Positions 25,381 to 34,273 are shown, counted from the first letter of the stretch. The stretch is DNA of 64,000 bases from Candidatus Latescibacterota bacterium (GCA_022827835.1 JAJEIO010000042.1:1-64000); one strand, 5' to 3'. A program made the numbers and translations. The notes: generated by a model not told the origin, from the sequence alone.

Positions 25381-25909
25381 ACTCGCTGAGCCTAAGTCGG
25401 GTAGGGCTCGCGTCGCACAGGTTGGCTCCGGCTAGAAGCACTACAGATCTGAGAATATCAGGAGACTCACCCTCAACTTCATCTAGCAGATTCTCCCACT
25501 TGATTGATGTCTTACGGTCTAAAGCGTCGAGTAACTGTCGAGCGGTCGGATTCATATACACCGCAGCTAGACGATCTCGGTTTTGTCGCTCCAGCTTCTG
25601 TAGTCCTACAGCCCACCTTGCGAAAGCCAAGAAGTCCTCTTGGCCAGAAGCAATAAGGGTTCCCGTGTTTTCGAATACGTCCCATCGAAACGACAAGTGA
25701 GAGTGAAAGGGTACCGTCAGATAATCGTTGTCGGATGAGGTCTTCTCTAGATCTGTCCCCAACCAAGGTGCCATCAGATAGCCGTAGCCGGATGAGGGCT
25801 TCCCTAGGCCTGTCCCCGACCAAGGCATCATCGGATAGCTGTAGCCGGATGGAGTCTTCCCTAGGCCTGTCTCCGACCACTCAGTATTGACAACTGAAGA
25901 CTCGGCCAT
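25304..25909 (-). CDS. Hypothetical protein with N-terminal 19-residue tandem repeats
   Basis: 201 residues, not recognised. Residues 11-67 are three degenerate copies of a 19-residue unit beginning W-(S/L)-x-T-(G/D)-L-(G/E)-K and containing S-(G/D)-(Y/N)-x-Y. The middle is VPFHSHLSFRWDVFENTGTL. The last 90 residues look like a winged-helix-type module (MNPTARQLLDALDRKTSIKWENLLDEV... LRLSEYGDKLL). The ATG is 2 nt after the stop of the upstream gene, so the three genes 26604-24812 form one operon. Base composition is lower in GC than in the neighbouring metabolic genes. Function unknown. Confidence 0.6.
   Translation of the reverse strand: MAESSVVNTEWSETGLGKTPSGYSYPMMPWSGTGLGKPSSGYGYLMAPWLGTDLEKTSSDNDYLTVPFHSHLSFRWDVFENTGTLIASGQEDFLAFARWAVGLQKLERQNRDRLAAVYMNPTARQLLDALDRKTSIKWENLLDEVEGESPDILRSVVLLAGANLCDASPTRLRLSEYGDKLLTESSAAEQANSEVGHQPVR
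25709..25879 (-). repeat. 57-bp tandem repeat, three copies, inside a coding region
   Basis: Three in-frame 57-bp copies encode the 19-residue units of the gene at 25304-25909. The first two copies are the most alike, the third is more diverged. Confidence 0.8.
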
Positions 25910-25911
25910 AG

Positions 25912-26604
25912 CTAATGTCCCTTTCTTGTTTTAAGGATCTTTGTTAAGACCCTTATGAAATCAAGGTATTCTTGTTCTAACGCTTGTGAGAGCCACTCTT
26001 TTGAGGGCACTTCGTTTCCCATATCTATGTGAACGTTCAGGTGCGCGAAGTAGTTTCGGCCTTCGTAACGATTTTCTCGGGGCTCGATGCGCAGATCGCA
26101 CCGCCTATCTCGTACGACATACCAGAATCTTGCGGATGCACCTATAATGTCGTATCCGGTATCCCCAAGCGCATCTTCCTTCACGAGACGGCTTAGGAGT
26201 ACCTTGCTTGGCAGTTCCTCGTCTTCAGATTCCACTTCAATATCAAAATTAAGACCAACTGCAGCGTAGCTTTGATTGCTCTGCTTTCCGATGTATTCGG
26301 CAATCCGGGCTGCGCGGTCGGGAAAGTCTGTACGCACGGGGATCTCATCGCTTCCATCGTCAAAATCCAACCTATTTGGCCTAATGGTGATAGTGCACTG
26401 GTTGCGCATACTTGACAGGATGAGCCCCTCAGAGGATTCACGCAACTCTGGAGCGTCAATGAATTTAGTTAAACCTGTTGGATCGGCTCCAAGTAGCAGT
26501 CCGATCTCCTGCCCAACCAACCTTCCTGTGGGCGCGCGTGCTACGTAAACTACTACTGTCTTTAGTTTCTTGACTGAATTCGGTGTGATCAATGGTTCAC
26601 CCAT
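25912..26604 (-). CDS. Hypothetical protein, first gene of a three-gene island
   Basis: 230 residues, not recognised. It opens with VVVYVARAPTGRLVGQEIGLLLG and has an acidic middle (FDIEVESEDEELPSK) with GLNFDIEVE strand-like segments, ending in SQALEQEYLDFIRVLTKILKTRKGH. No membrane segment or catalytic motif stands out. A TTG-initiated extension to 26682 is possible but has no ribosome site, so the ATG at 26604 is preferred. Its partners are the repeat protein and the frameshifted gene downstream. The group sits between housekeeping-type genes and looks acquired. Confidence 0.55.
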   Translation of the reverse strand: MGEPLITPNSVKKLKTVVVYVARAPTGRLVGQEIGLLLGADPTGLTKFIDAPELRESSEGLILSSMRNQCTITIRPNRLDFDDGSDEIPVRTDFPDRAARIAEYIGKQSNQSYAAVGLNFDIEVESEDEELPSKVLLSRLVKEDALGDTGYDIIGASARFWYVVRDRRCDLRIEPRENRYEGRNYFAHLNVHIDMGNEVPSKEWLSQALEQEYLDFIRVLTKILKTRKGH

Positions 26605-26745
26605 AAACAGCTTGCGATCAATAATTGACGATATCTTCACCCACACCAGATAGAGGCTCAGTCTACTAGCGAGGGGCTTCAATATAAAGAATATAGGCTA
26701 TTATAAACAATATCAATATCGGCCAGATAGGATGTGCCTAATCGG

Positions 26746-27528
26746 CTAACCCGACCTGTCGCCCTTCTTCACCCCCGGTGGCATAAAAAACTCGTACTGA
26801 TCCGGCGTGCCGTAGCCATCCATCTCCGTCAGCCGCACTCCCGTGCTGTTGAGCGCCGCCTCGACGATCCGCTTGTTGAAGGCGCTGACGTTTTCATCGG
26901 CCAGATACTCGGCTACCGGCATCCACAGACACTCGGCGATCTCGTCCTCTTGGATGCTAATCTCGGTGCTCAGCGGACGCAGGCGGCAGACGAAGTAAAT
27001 ATCCGACTTGCCGAAGCGGTAGCCGTGCCAGTGGCGGAAGCAGACCAGCGCGTCGAACTCAGTCTCGACGCCGGTCTCTTCGACGACCTCACGCACCACG
27101 GCCTCGGCCAAGTGCTCACCCGCGTGTAGCGCGCCGCCGGGCAACTTGTAGCGCGGCGGACCGGGCGCGCGCCGATGGTACTTTTCGCTGACCACCAACA
27201 GTTCCCGCGCCTCGTTGAGCACCACCCCACCCGCGCCGATGTAGTGCGAAGCGTGCGCCGGCACATAAGCACCTTCTTCCAGTTGCAAGGTCATCATTAG
27301 ATAGCCGTCGCCGCTGTGGTGGAACGTAAACCCGGCTTCTGCTGCCACGGGGACCAATGCCGCCTTGGCAATCGGGACCTCCAGCCAGACGACCCGGTAG
27401 CCTTCGTCCTGCCAAGCCGCCAGCGAAACGCGCAGCCGCTCGGCAAACGCCGCCGGATCTGGCTCAAGAGCCTCTGGTTTGGGAATGATGCCGCCAAATG
27501 GATTAGTAGTTGCCGCAATAGGTTCCAT
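26746..27528 (-). CDS. Nudix hydrolase with N-terminal pre-Nudix domain (NUDT6-like)
   Basis: 260 residues. The second half holds a perfect Nudix box G-x5-E-x7-R-E-x2-E-E-x-G, here GGALHAGEHLAEAVV followed by REVVEETGV. The first 110 residues (EPDPAAFAERLRVSLAAWQDEGYRVVWLEVP) form a small domain found before the Nudix domain in NUDT6-type proteins. These enzymes hydrolyse nucleoside-diphosphate-linked compounds; the substrate of this group is not settled. The ATG at 27528 follows GGGAGG; the longer frame to 27582 is not supported. Confidence 0.87.
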   Translation of the reverse strand: MEPIAATTNPFGGIIPKPEALEPDPAAFAERLRVSLAAWQDEGYRVVWLEVPIAKAALVPVAAEAGFTFHHSGDGYLMMTLQLEEGAYVPAHASHYIGAGGVVLNEARELLVVSEKYHRRAPGPPRYKLPGGALHAGEHLAEAVVREVVEETGVETEFDALVCFRHWHGYRFGKSDIYFVCRLRPLSTEISIQEDEIAECLWMPVAEYLADENVSAFNKRIVEAALNSTGVRLTEMDGYGTPDQYEFFMPPGVKKGDRSG

Positions 27529-27654
27529 ATACCGCCTCCCGTAATGGCCGCTAGTGATAGCAAACCCCACTGAGCCTGTCAACCCGTCCAGCTTGGCCCC
27601 CTGCCAAGCCGTACCCTATACTATCGCCCGACGCAAAAACACGGGGGATAACCC

Positions 27655-29493
27655 ATGCAACGCTCCCTGCACAGAAAGCTCATCGGCCCCAAGGCCCATC
27701 GCCAACTCCTCGCCTTCCTCGGCGAGCACCTACCCCACTTCACACCCCCCACGTCGGCCACAGCTTGGCGCAAACAAATCCCAACCCTGCGCGCCCAAGT
27801 CCTCGACCTATTCTTCCGCGGCCATCCCAAGGGCCTACTCGCAGAACAGCCGCAAGTCCAATGGGGCGACCGCATCGAGACGGGTGCTGGCTACACCATC
27901 CGCAAGCTGCGCTACGAGGGCTATCCCGGCCTCTGGGTCCCGGCCCTGCTCTACGAGCCTGACCAACTCGGGGAAAAGGCCCCCGCCGTCCTCAACCCCA
28001 ACGGCCACCACGCCGGCGGCAAGGCCATGGACTACAAACAGGCCCGCTGCATCAATCTCGCCAAGCGCGGGATGCTGGCGCTCAACACCGAATTTCTGGG
28101 AATGGGCGAACTGCGCACGGACGTCGAACACAACCGTATCGCCCACCTCGACCTGTGCGGCATCGCCGGCATCGGCGTGTTCTACCTCTTGATGAAGCGC
28201 GGCCTCGACGTACTGCTCGCCCACCCCAAGGCCGATCCCGAGCGCACGGCCATGACCGGCCTGTCGGGCGGCGGCTGGCAAACGGCCCTGCTAGCAGCCC
28301 TCGACGAGCGGGTCAAAGTCATCGTCCCAGTCGCCGGTCACTCAGCCGTCTGGCAGCGCCGGGGCTGCATCGAAGACATTGGCGACCAAGAGCAATGCCC
28401 GGCCGACCTCTGCACAATCGCCGACTACGACGCACTCTCCGCGCTCTTTGCACCGCGTCCGACCTTGCTCATCTACAACCGCCACGACGACTGCTGTTTC
28501 CAAACCCAGCGGGCGCGCAAATCCATCTACGAACCCATCCGACCCGTCTTCGCGCTCTTGGACGCCCGCGACAACGTCGCCCTCCACGACAACACCGACC
28601 CCGGCACCCACAACTACGAGCGCGACAACCGCCGCCAACTCTACAAATTTCTCAACCAACACTGGGGATTGGAAACGCCAGACGACGACCTGCCCTATCG
28701 CGACGAATTGCAAACCGAAGAAGCCCTCGCTGTTGGCCTGCCCCCCGACAACGCCACTTTGCTCTCCATCGCGCAGACAGCTCTTGGCAAGATCAGAAAT
28801 CGCAAAAGAAAAGCGCGCACTCCAGCCGCCGCACGCCATGCACTCGCCTCATTACTCAAGCTGCCTCAGTGGAAGAATCGATCCCTGCAAGAAGTCGGCA
28901 CCGCGCAAAAGCGCAAAGACGGCACCATCCAACACTACCTACTACACCTCGACGATACCTGGACCCTGCCGCTGACCGAATACACGCCGCCGCGCCCCCG
29001 AGGCATCGAACTGCTCATCGCCGACAGCGGTCGCAGCGCACTCGCCGCGCCACTAACCACCGCCCTCGCGCAAGGCCGCCGGGTACTCGTCGCCGACATC
29101 TTCGCTACCGGCGAACTCCGCACCGACCCGCGCCACCAAATGCTAGTCGCCACCGCTGGCCAGCGCCCGCTCGGCATCCAAGTAGGCCAAGTGCTCGCGC
29201 TGCTGGCGACAGCAAGCCAAAAGAGCCGTGTACTACACCTGACGGCTCACGGCCGCATCTGCCCGATTGTCGCGCTAATCGCCGCCGCGCTCAAACCCCA
29301 AGCCCTCGCCTCACTGACGACCAACGCCCTCATCGACTCCCTCGGTCGCCTCATCGACTGGCCGCTGGCCTACGACGGCACCCCATCTCTCTACTGCTTT
29401 GGCCTGCTGGCCGAATTCGACATCCCCGACCTGATCGCACTCTCAGCACCCGTGCCGCTCGCCGATCCCCATCGCGGACCATTGCGCCTCTGA
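27655..29493 (+). CDS. Alpha/beta-hydrolase, acetyl-xylan-esterase-like
   Basis: 612 residues without obvious signal peptide. An alpha/beta-hydrolase domain covers about residues 80-350, with nucleophile motif G-L-S-G-G-G (Ser204), a likely acid in LLIYNRHDDCCF, and a late His in TDPGTHNYE. The second part (residues 350-600) is a further alpha/beta region with VLNPNGHH-like and ADIFATGELRTDPRHQ segments that repeats the motif of residues 148-156 (GMGELRTD), pointing to an internal duplication of the fold without a nucleophile serine. Such proteins remove acetyl or methyl esters from polysaccharides. It is convergent with the gene at 29504. Confidence 0.7.
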   Translation: MQRSLHRKLIGPKAHRQLLAFLGEHLPHFTPPTSATAWRKQIPTLRAQVLDLFFRGHPKGLLAEQPQVQWGDRIETGAGYTIRKLRYEGYPGLWVPALLYEPDQLGEKAPAVLNPNGHHAGGKAMDYKQARCINLAKRGMLALNTEFLGMGELRTDVEHNRIAHLDLCGIAGIGVFYLLMKRGLDVLLAHPKADPERTAMTGLSGGGWQTALLAALDERVKVIVPVAGHSAVWQRRGCIEDIGDQEQCPADLCTIADYDALSALFAPRPTLLIYNRHDDCCFQTQRARKSIYEPIRPVFALLDARDNVALHDNTDPGTHNYERDNRRQLYKFLNQHWGLETPDDDLPYRDELQTEEALAVGLPPDNATLLSIAQTALGKIRNRKRKARTPAAARHALASLLKLPQWKNRSLQEVGTAQKRKDGTIQHYLLHLDDTWTLPLTEYTPPRPRGIELLIADSGRSALAAPLTTALAQGRRVLVADIFATGELRTDPRHQMLVATAGQRPLGIQVGQVLALLATASQKSRVLHLTAHGRICPIVALIAAALKPQALASLTTNALIDSLGRLIDWPLAYDGTPSLYCFGLLAEFDIPDLIALSAPVPLADPHRGPLRL

Positions 29494-29503
29494 AGTACAA
29501 CCC

Positions 29504-30580
29504 CTATCCATACTTTTCCCGGAGCCACCGCGCCGCCGCCACCTCGTTTTTGAGCTTGCTATAAACCTCGTCGATATCGACTTTCGCCGCCGATCCAGGG
29601 GCGAATCCGCAGTCCGGGTTGAGCACCACCCGCTCGGGTGCCAAGTACTCCAACGCCTGTTCCACCCGCCCGACGATCGTCTCCGGCTCGTCAACCTCGC
29701 CCGGATGCACCCCCACACAGCCCAAGCCGATCTCCAAATCCTCGCGCAGCGCCTTAAACACCTCCGCATCTCCTGTGCCCGGACTGGTAAATTCCATAGT
29801 CAGATGGTGTACCTTCAGGCGATTGAGATAGGAGATGATCGGGCCATAGTCGCCGGTGTGACATGCCTCGCCGCGGACCCGGGCACCCGCGCGGCGGCAC
29901 AAATGCACGGCCAAGCGCACCCCTGTGACTCCCTCCACCACCGCATTGGTCATCGCCACCGCAAAGTCGGCCTCGGCCTCGGGGTCGTCATATCCGGCTC
30001 GCACCTCGTCATCGACGAGCAGGCATAGATGCGGATCGTCAATCTGCACGATATCGGCACCAGCCTCGCACAATAGCGCCAACTCGCGGCGCAGAATCGG
30101 CACACAAGCCTCGACGAATTCATTGCGGGTTGGATAGGCTCCGCGCGACTGTTCCGCATCCCACATCCGCTCGCCCAAAAGCACTGGCGCCGGCAAGGTG
30201 GCCTTGATTTTGCGCGAGCTAACCTGCTTGAGAAATTCTATTTCCCGCGCAATAAACCCTTCGTCTTTCGGAGCTAACTCGCCCGTGACAATGGTCCACG
30301 GCCTGCCATCCGCATTCCGGCTCAACTCAAAGCCATGCGCCAATTCGGCGATCACGCCGATATACGAGGCGCGCCGCCATTCGCCATCGGTGATCACGTC
30401 CAACCCCGCCGCCGCCTGCAACGCCACCGCATAGGCCACGGCCGCATCCATCACCTGCCCCAGCCGTTCAGCGTCCATTGGCCGCTCCCCCATCACCGCC
30501 TCGCGCACGAAATCCGGTCGCGGCAGCGAGCCGACCACCGCCGCCGGAAAGAGCGTCCCGTAGTATTGACGTGTTGACAT
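29504..30580 (-). CDS. MetE C-terminal-like (cobalamin-independent methionine synthase family) protein
   Basis: 358 residues, the size of the catalytic domain of MetE alone. The family start TLFPAAVVGSLPRP and the zinc ligands His226 and Cys228 (HLCRR), Glu263 (MEFTSPG) and Cys324 (NPDCGF) are in place. Such stand-alone proteins transfer methyl groups from folate or other donors to thiols, or act in methylated-compound breakdown. There is no N-terminal folate-binding domain here, so the methyl donor is unclear. The nearest upstream feature is a dispersed repeat. Confidence 0.85.
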   Translation of the reverse strand: MSTRQYYGTLFPAAVVGSLPRPDFVREAVMGERPMDAERLGQVMDAAVAYAVALQAAAGLDVITDGEWRRASYIGVIAELAHGFELSRNADGRPWTIVTGELAPKDEGFIAREIEFLKQVSSRKIKATLPAPVLLGERMWDAEQSRGAYPTRNEFVEACVPILRRELALLCEAGADIVQIDDPHLCLLVDDEVRAGYDDPEAEADFAVAMTNAVVEGVTGVRLAVHLCRRAGARVRGEACHTGDYGPIISYLNRLKVHHLTMEFTSPGTGDAEVFKALREDLEIGLGCVGVHPGEVDEPETIVGRVEQALEYLAPERVVLNPDCGFAPGSAAKVDIDEVYSKLKNEVAAARWLREKYG

Positions 30581-30650
30581 ATAGCAACCCTAATCGTCTT
30601 GTGAATTATATCTGCGTTATATCTGCGTCCATCTGCGGATTGTCTTGTAA
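30581..30650 (-). repeat. Dispersed repeat, copy B
   Basis: ATAGCAACCCTAATCGTCTTG is followed by an ATCTGCG-rich run and TCTGCGTCCATCTGCGGATT, then TGTCTTGTAA. It shares its two ends with copy C and the core with copy A. It occupies the whole gap between the MetE-like gene and the nucleotidyltransferase. Confidence 0.7.
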
Positions 30651-30662
30651 ATGATGAGATTG

Positions 30663-31427
30663 CTAGCCGCCGTATTCGTCTGCCCAGCGCGCATTGGCTA
30701 GCGCGACGTCCTCTTCCGTGTCAATTTCCATGTACTCACCATCGGTAGTCACCATGTGCAAGGCCGATCCCGCGTCCAGCATTTCTTGGTAGAGATGAAT
30801 CAGATACGCCTTTTCAAATGGCGTGCCGTCCTTCCAGTTCTGCCCAGCGTACTCCGCCTTCACCCGCTGATAATGCGCCCGCAAAAACCGCGCCCCCGCC
30901 ACACTGAACCGCGCCACGCCGATATACTCGCCGCTGGCCGCGGACCCAGGCATAGCGCGGTTGATCGCCACGACCCGATCGCCCTCAGCCACGATCTTTT
31001 CAGCATCGTCTTCGGGGTGCTGGCTGCGATCTACATAGCGCGTACGCCAATCCGTATCAACGCAGAGCGCGATATCGCCCTCGTGCTCCAGCGCTCGACG
31101 CACGACCGCAGGGCGGTAGAGAATATCGGCATAGGAACAGACAAAACCATCGGCCATATACTCCTCGGCGCAAAAGAGCGAGGCCAAGATATTGTTGTGC
31201 TGCCAGTTGGCGTTATGACAATAAATCAGCTGCGGGTAGTCGGCCTGAATCTGCTCGATGCGATAACCGCCGACAAAGACCGGCGTTTCCAACCCGGCCG
31301 CAGCCAGCGTATCGAGTATCCAGTCGAGGATCCGCCGCCCGCCGACGCGTATATAGCATTTGGGCTGCCCGTCGGTCAGGGCGTTGAGCCGGCTGCCGCG
31401 GCCGGCACCGATGATAATGGGGCGCAC
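30663..31427 (-). CDS. Sugar/choline-phosphate-type nucleotidyltransferase
   Basis: 254 residues. The N-terminus V-R-P-I-I-I-G-A-G-R-G-S-R-L with PKCYIRVGG is the GxGxRL...PK signature of nucleoside-triphosphate transferases that activate sugar phosphates or phosphocholine. Further conserved parts are NIL-ASLFCAEEYM and the metal-binding aspartate in YADILYR. The GTG at 31427 follows AAAGGAG at 5 to 6 nt, so the frame to 31493 is rejected. It resembles LicC/RfbA-like proteins. The substrate is unknown. Confidence 0.82.
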   Translation of the reverse strand: MRPIIIGAGRGSRLNALTDGQPKCYIRVGGRRILDWILDTLAAAGLETPVFVGGYRIEQIQADYPQLIYCHNANWQHNNILASLFCAEEYMADGFVCSYADILYRPAVVRRALEHEGDIALCVDTDWRTRYVDRSQHPEDDAEKIVAEGDRVVAINRAMPGSAASGEYIGVARFSVAGARFLRAHYQRVKAEYAGQNWKDGTPFEKAYLIHLYQEMLDAGSALHMVTTDGEYMEIDTEEDVALANARWADEYGG

Positions 31428-31460
31428 TAGCTCTCCTTTCGTTTTCCGGTACGCACAAAA

Positions 31461-31485
31461 CGGCCTGCTGATTTCCAGCAGGCCG
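31461..31485 (-). terminator. Rho-independent terminator of the Uma2 gene
   Basis: CGGCCTGCTG pairs perfectly with CAGCAGGCCG over a 5-nt loop. On the minus strand the stem is followed by TTTTGT, so it ends transcription from the Uma2 gene at 31508-32059 before the next minus-strand gene. Confidence 0.85.
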
Positions 31486-31507
31486 CTACGCATTCTTACT
31501 TACAGCA

Positions 31508-32059
31508 CTAGGCGAATAACGCCGCGACCGCGACCTCCCATCCCGGCACCACCTCCCCACCCTCCAACACATCGCCTTCTCGCAATACATCCACAGTGTC
31601 CGACGTCCGATGCACCGCCACCGTCCGCTGCCGAGGTTCCACCACCACCACCATCTGCGTCCCTGCCGCCAACCAATCGGCCACCTTTTCCGCAACCTCC
31701 CCGTAGCGGTCCCCCGGCGAGACCACCTCCACCACCAAATCGGGCGCGCCCGGCCAATAGCCCGCCACCGCGCCGACCGCATCCAACCGCGCCTGACACA
31801 CGAAAGCCGCATCCGGTGCCCGCACCGTGTCCGGATCCGACGCCAGCCGGAACCCGGTTTCCGCCGCATAAACCGATCCAAGTCGATTGGCCAGCACATG
31901 CTGTACTAGCGATGCCGTCACCAACGCGGCGATCTTACCATGTTCATTACCCGCAGGCGTCATCTTGTGCACCTCCCCGCGCACTAATTCATAGCGAAAT
32001 CCATCGTCCGGCAGCCGTTCCAAGTCCGCCGCCGTGGTAATATGTTCGACAATCGTCAT
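31508..32059 (-). CDS. Uma2 family (DUF820) restriction-endonuclease-fold protein
   Basis: 183 residues with the PD-(D/E)XK-like layout of Uma2/DUF820 proteins: YELVRGEVHKMTPAGNEHGK near the start, then RAPDAAFVCQ, PDLVVEVVSPGD and YGEVAEKVADWLAAGTQMVVVVEP. Conserved residues are the Glu in YELVRGE, the Asp in PDLVVEVVSP and Lys in EVAEKV. These proteins are abundant in cyanobacteria and some FCB relatives and may derive from selfish elements; the target DNA is unknown. The gene is divergent from the oxidoreductase at 32201 and has a clear terminator. Confidence 0.85.
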   Translation of the reverse strand: MTIVEHITTAADLERLPDDGFRYELVRGEVHKMTPAGNEHGKIAALVTASLVQHVLANRLGSVYAAETGFRLASDPDTVRAPDAAFVCQARLDAVGAVAGYWPGAPDLVVEVVSPGDRYGEVAEKVADWLAAGTQMVVVVEPRQRTVAVHRTSDTVDVLREGDVLEGGEVVPGWEVAVAALFA

Positions 32060-32200
32060 GGGCTATCGTCCTCGCCCTCTTCGGCTTCAAATGTGAAATA
32101 CTATACAGAATATACCTGCCGCCTTTTACCGCCACAACCTCAAGTGGAGAGTGTCGCCCTAGCACCTTATATTGAGACATTGCACACAGAAAGGATTAAT

Positions 32201-33472
32201 ATGTCCGCAAAACTGCCCCTCGCCATCGTCGGTTGCGGCGGCATGGGTCACCGCCATCTCTACGGTCTCGCCGAACTGCAAAGCGCCGGCCTGTCGCCCT
32301 TTGAACTGGTGGGTGCCTGCGACCCCAATCTCGACAACGCCCACTCGCTCGCCGACCAAGCCGAGGAGCGGCTGGGCACGCGGCCCCAACCCGTCAAAGA
32401 CCTCGCCGAACTGGCTTCCGTCGCCCCGGTCCAAGCAGTCGATATCACCACCCTACCAGCCCATCACCACACCGTGGCCATCGAGGCCATGGAGCGCGGC
32501 TGGCACGCGCTGTGCGAAAAACCTATGGGACTTACCGCCCGCGCCTGCAAGCAAATGATCGCCAAGGCCCAAGAAACCGGCTGCGTCCTCTCGGTAGCTG
32601 AAAATTACCGCCGCGACCCAGTAAACCGCCTCGCCAAAGCCCTGCTCGACGCCGGCGTCATTGGGCGTCCGCGCCTGATGCAGCAAATTGCCATAGGCGG
32701 CGGCGACGGCATGCTCATTTCAGTGTGGCGGCACCAGAAAAACGCCAGCGGCGTCCTGCTCGACGTGGGCGTTCACTTTGCCGATATCATGGAGTACTTC
32801 CTCGGCGAGGCCGACACGGCCTACGCGCAAACGCGCCTGCACGAACCGATCCGCAAAAACCCCGTAGCTGGCCGTGCAGACGCCAGCAGCGGTTCGCCAG
32901 GGGGCGTCTATGAACGCTGGCAAAAAGACATGCCAGCCGAGTTTGAAGCCACCGCGGACGACGCGGCCTACGCCACCATCCTCTTCAAAAGCGGCGCGGT
33001 CGCCCAGTACATCGAAGATCACGCAGCTCACGGCCAAAACCAGCGGCAGCGCTCCATCCACGGCAGCCTCGGCTCACTGGACCTGCCCGGCGATCGCTCG
33101 GGCAATCGCCTCACACTCCACCTCAACGGCGCAGACCCCATCGACGACCAAGCCCTGCTCGACCTCGTGCCCGATCACCGCCTCGACGAAGTCACGGCCG
33201 CGCTCTTTGGCGGCGACCGGCTCTTCGAATACCACTGTCCCTTTCCCGAGACCGATCGCAAACTAATCGCCGTCGAATACCACGAACTCGGCACCTGCAT
33301 CCAACAGGGGCAAAAGCCCGAAGTCGATGCCCAGCAAGGCGCGCGTTCCGTGGCCCTGTCCTATAGCCTGATGGAGTCGCAAGTCGCCGGCCGCGCACTT
33401 GCGGTCGATGCGGTCTGCGACGACCAGATCAACGCCTACCAAGCCGAGATCAACGAGCATCTGGGGCTATAG
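32201..33472 (+). CDS. Gfo/Idh/MocA family oxidoreductase
   Basis: 423 residues. The N-terminus MSAKLPLAIVGCGGMGHRH is a Rossmann NAD(P) motif and the family E-K-P motif is in ALCEKPMGLTARA. The C-terminal domain is longer than in the paralogs at 3703 and 17863. The ATG at 32201 is preceded by GAAAGGA; the reading frame upstream to 32042 has no start support. It ends 3 nt before the rhomboid gene, so the two are probably co-transcribed though functionally unrelated. Confidence 0.85.
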   Translation: MSAKLPLAIVGCGGMGHRHLYGLAELQSAGLSPFELVGACDPNLDNAHSLADQAEERLGTRPQPVKDLAELASVAPVQAVDITTLPAHHHTVAIEAMERGWHALCEKPMGLTARACKQMIAKAQETGCVLSVAENYRRDPVNRLAKALLDAGVIGRPRLMQQIAIGGGDGMLISVWRHQKNASGVLLDVGVHFADIMEYFLGEADTAYAQTRLHEPIRKNPVAGRADASSGSPGGVYERWQKDMPAEFEATADDAAYATILFKSGAVAQYIEDHAAHGQNQRQRSIHGSLGSLDLPGDRSGNRLTLHLNGADPIDDQALLDLVPDHRLDEVTAALFGGDRLFEYHCPFPETDRKLIAVEYHELGTCIQQGQKPEVDAQQGARSVALSYSLMESQVAGRALAVDAVCDDQINAYQAEINEHLGL

Positions 33473-33475
33473 ACA

Positions 33476-34273
33476 ATGGCCGCCATCCTCTGCCCTCGCT
33501 GCCACAAAATCGTCAGTTCCGAAGCCGAAACCTGTCCCCATTGCGGCCAGCGCAAACCCGGGCTGTGGGGCGCGACGGCCACCATCCGCAAGCTCGGCCT
33601 ACAGCTAAATTTCCCGCACTTAATCACCGTGTTCTGCGGCGTGCTCTACCTGCTCGCGTTGGCTCTGGATCCATCGGCGATTTTTCAAACGCAGGGCCTG
33701 ATGCAGATTCTCTCGCCGAGCCTCGAAGCCAGCATCAAGCTCGGCGTTACCGGTACCCGACCGGTCACCTATGGCTGGTGGTGGACCCTCATTACCGCCA
33801 TTTACCTACACGGCGGCCTGCTGCACATCTTCTTCAACATGATGTGGGTGCGCCAGCTTGGTCCGGTGGTAGAAGAACTCTTCGGTCCCTTCCGCCTCTT
33901 TGCGATCTTCACGATCGCTGGCATCACCGGCTTTATCGCCTCAACCCTAGCGGGTCACGCTTTCACGCTGGGTGCCTCCGGCTCGATCTTCGGCCTCTTG
34001 GCCGCAGCTATCGCCTACGGTCGGCGCGCCGGTTCTCAGCTCTTTACCCGGCAATTTCTCCAGTGGGCGGTATTGCTTTTCGTCATGGGCTTTATCATGC
34101 CCGGCGTCGATAACTGGGCGCACGGCGGCGGCTTCGTCGGCGGCTATGCGGCAGCGTATGTCTTCAGCCGCAGTTCCGAGCGCGAGGGCTTGGGAGCCTA
34201 TCTAGCCGGTGGTTTGTGCCTGCTGGCCACGGTCGGCGCCTTCGTCTTGCAGTTTATCGCCGTGTTTCTCTAG
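33476..34273 (+). CDS. Rhomboid family intramembrane serine protease with zinc-ribbon N-terminus
   Basis: 265 residues. A zinc-ribbon-like module comes first, with C-P-R-C (Cys6, Cys9) and C-P-H-C (Cys20, Cys23). About six membrane helices follow. The catalytic pair is visible: Ser168 in G-A-S-G-S-I-F-G and His216 in DNWAHGGGFVGG; the N-terminal HIFFNMMW motif is also typical. Rhomboids cleave membrane proteins inside the bilayer. The zinc ribbon is an extra compared with the minimal family and could bind a partner. Start ATG is 3 nt after the upstream stop. Confidence 0.9.
   Translation: MAAILCPRCHKIVSSEAETCPHCGQRKPGLWGATATIRKLGLQLNFPHLITVFCGVLYLLALALDPSAIFQTQGLMQILSPSLEASIKLGVTGTRPVTYGWWWTLITAIYLHGGLLHIFFNMMWVRQLGPVVEELFGPFRLFAIFTIAGITGFIASTLAGHAFTLGASGSIFGLLAAAIAYGRRAGSQLFTRQFLQWAVLLFVMGFIMPGVDNWAHGGGFVGGYAAAYVFSRSSEREGLGAYLAGGLCLLATVGAFVLQFIAVFL

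Noticed and set aside
28155..29564. A 469-codon plus-strand ORF overlapping the esterase-like gene.
   Set aside because: Very rich in Arg, Pro and His with no domain; it is an out-of-frame shadow of the GC-rich gene at 27655.
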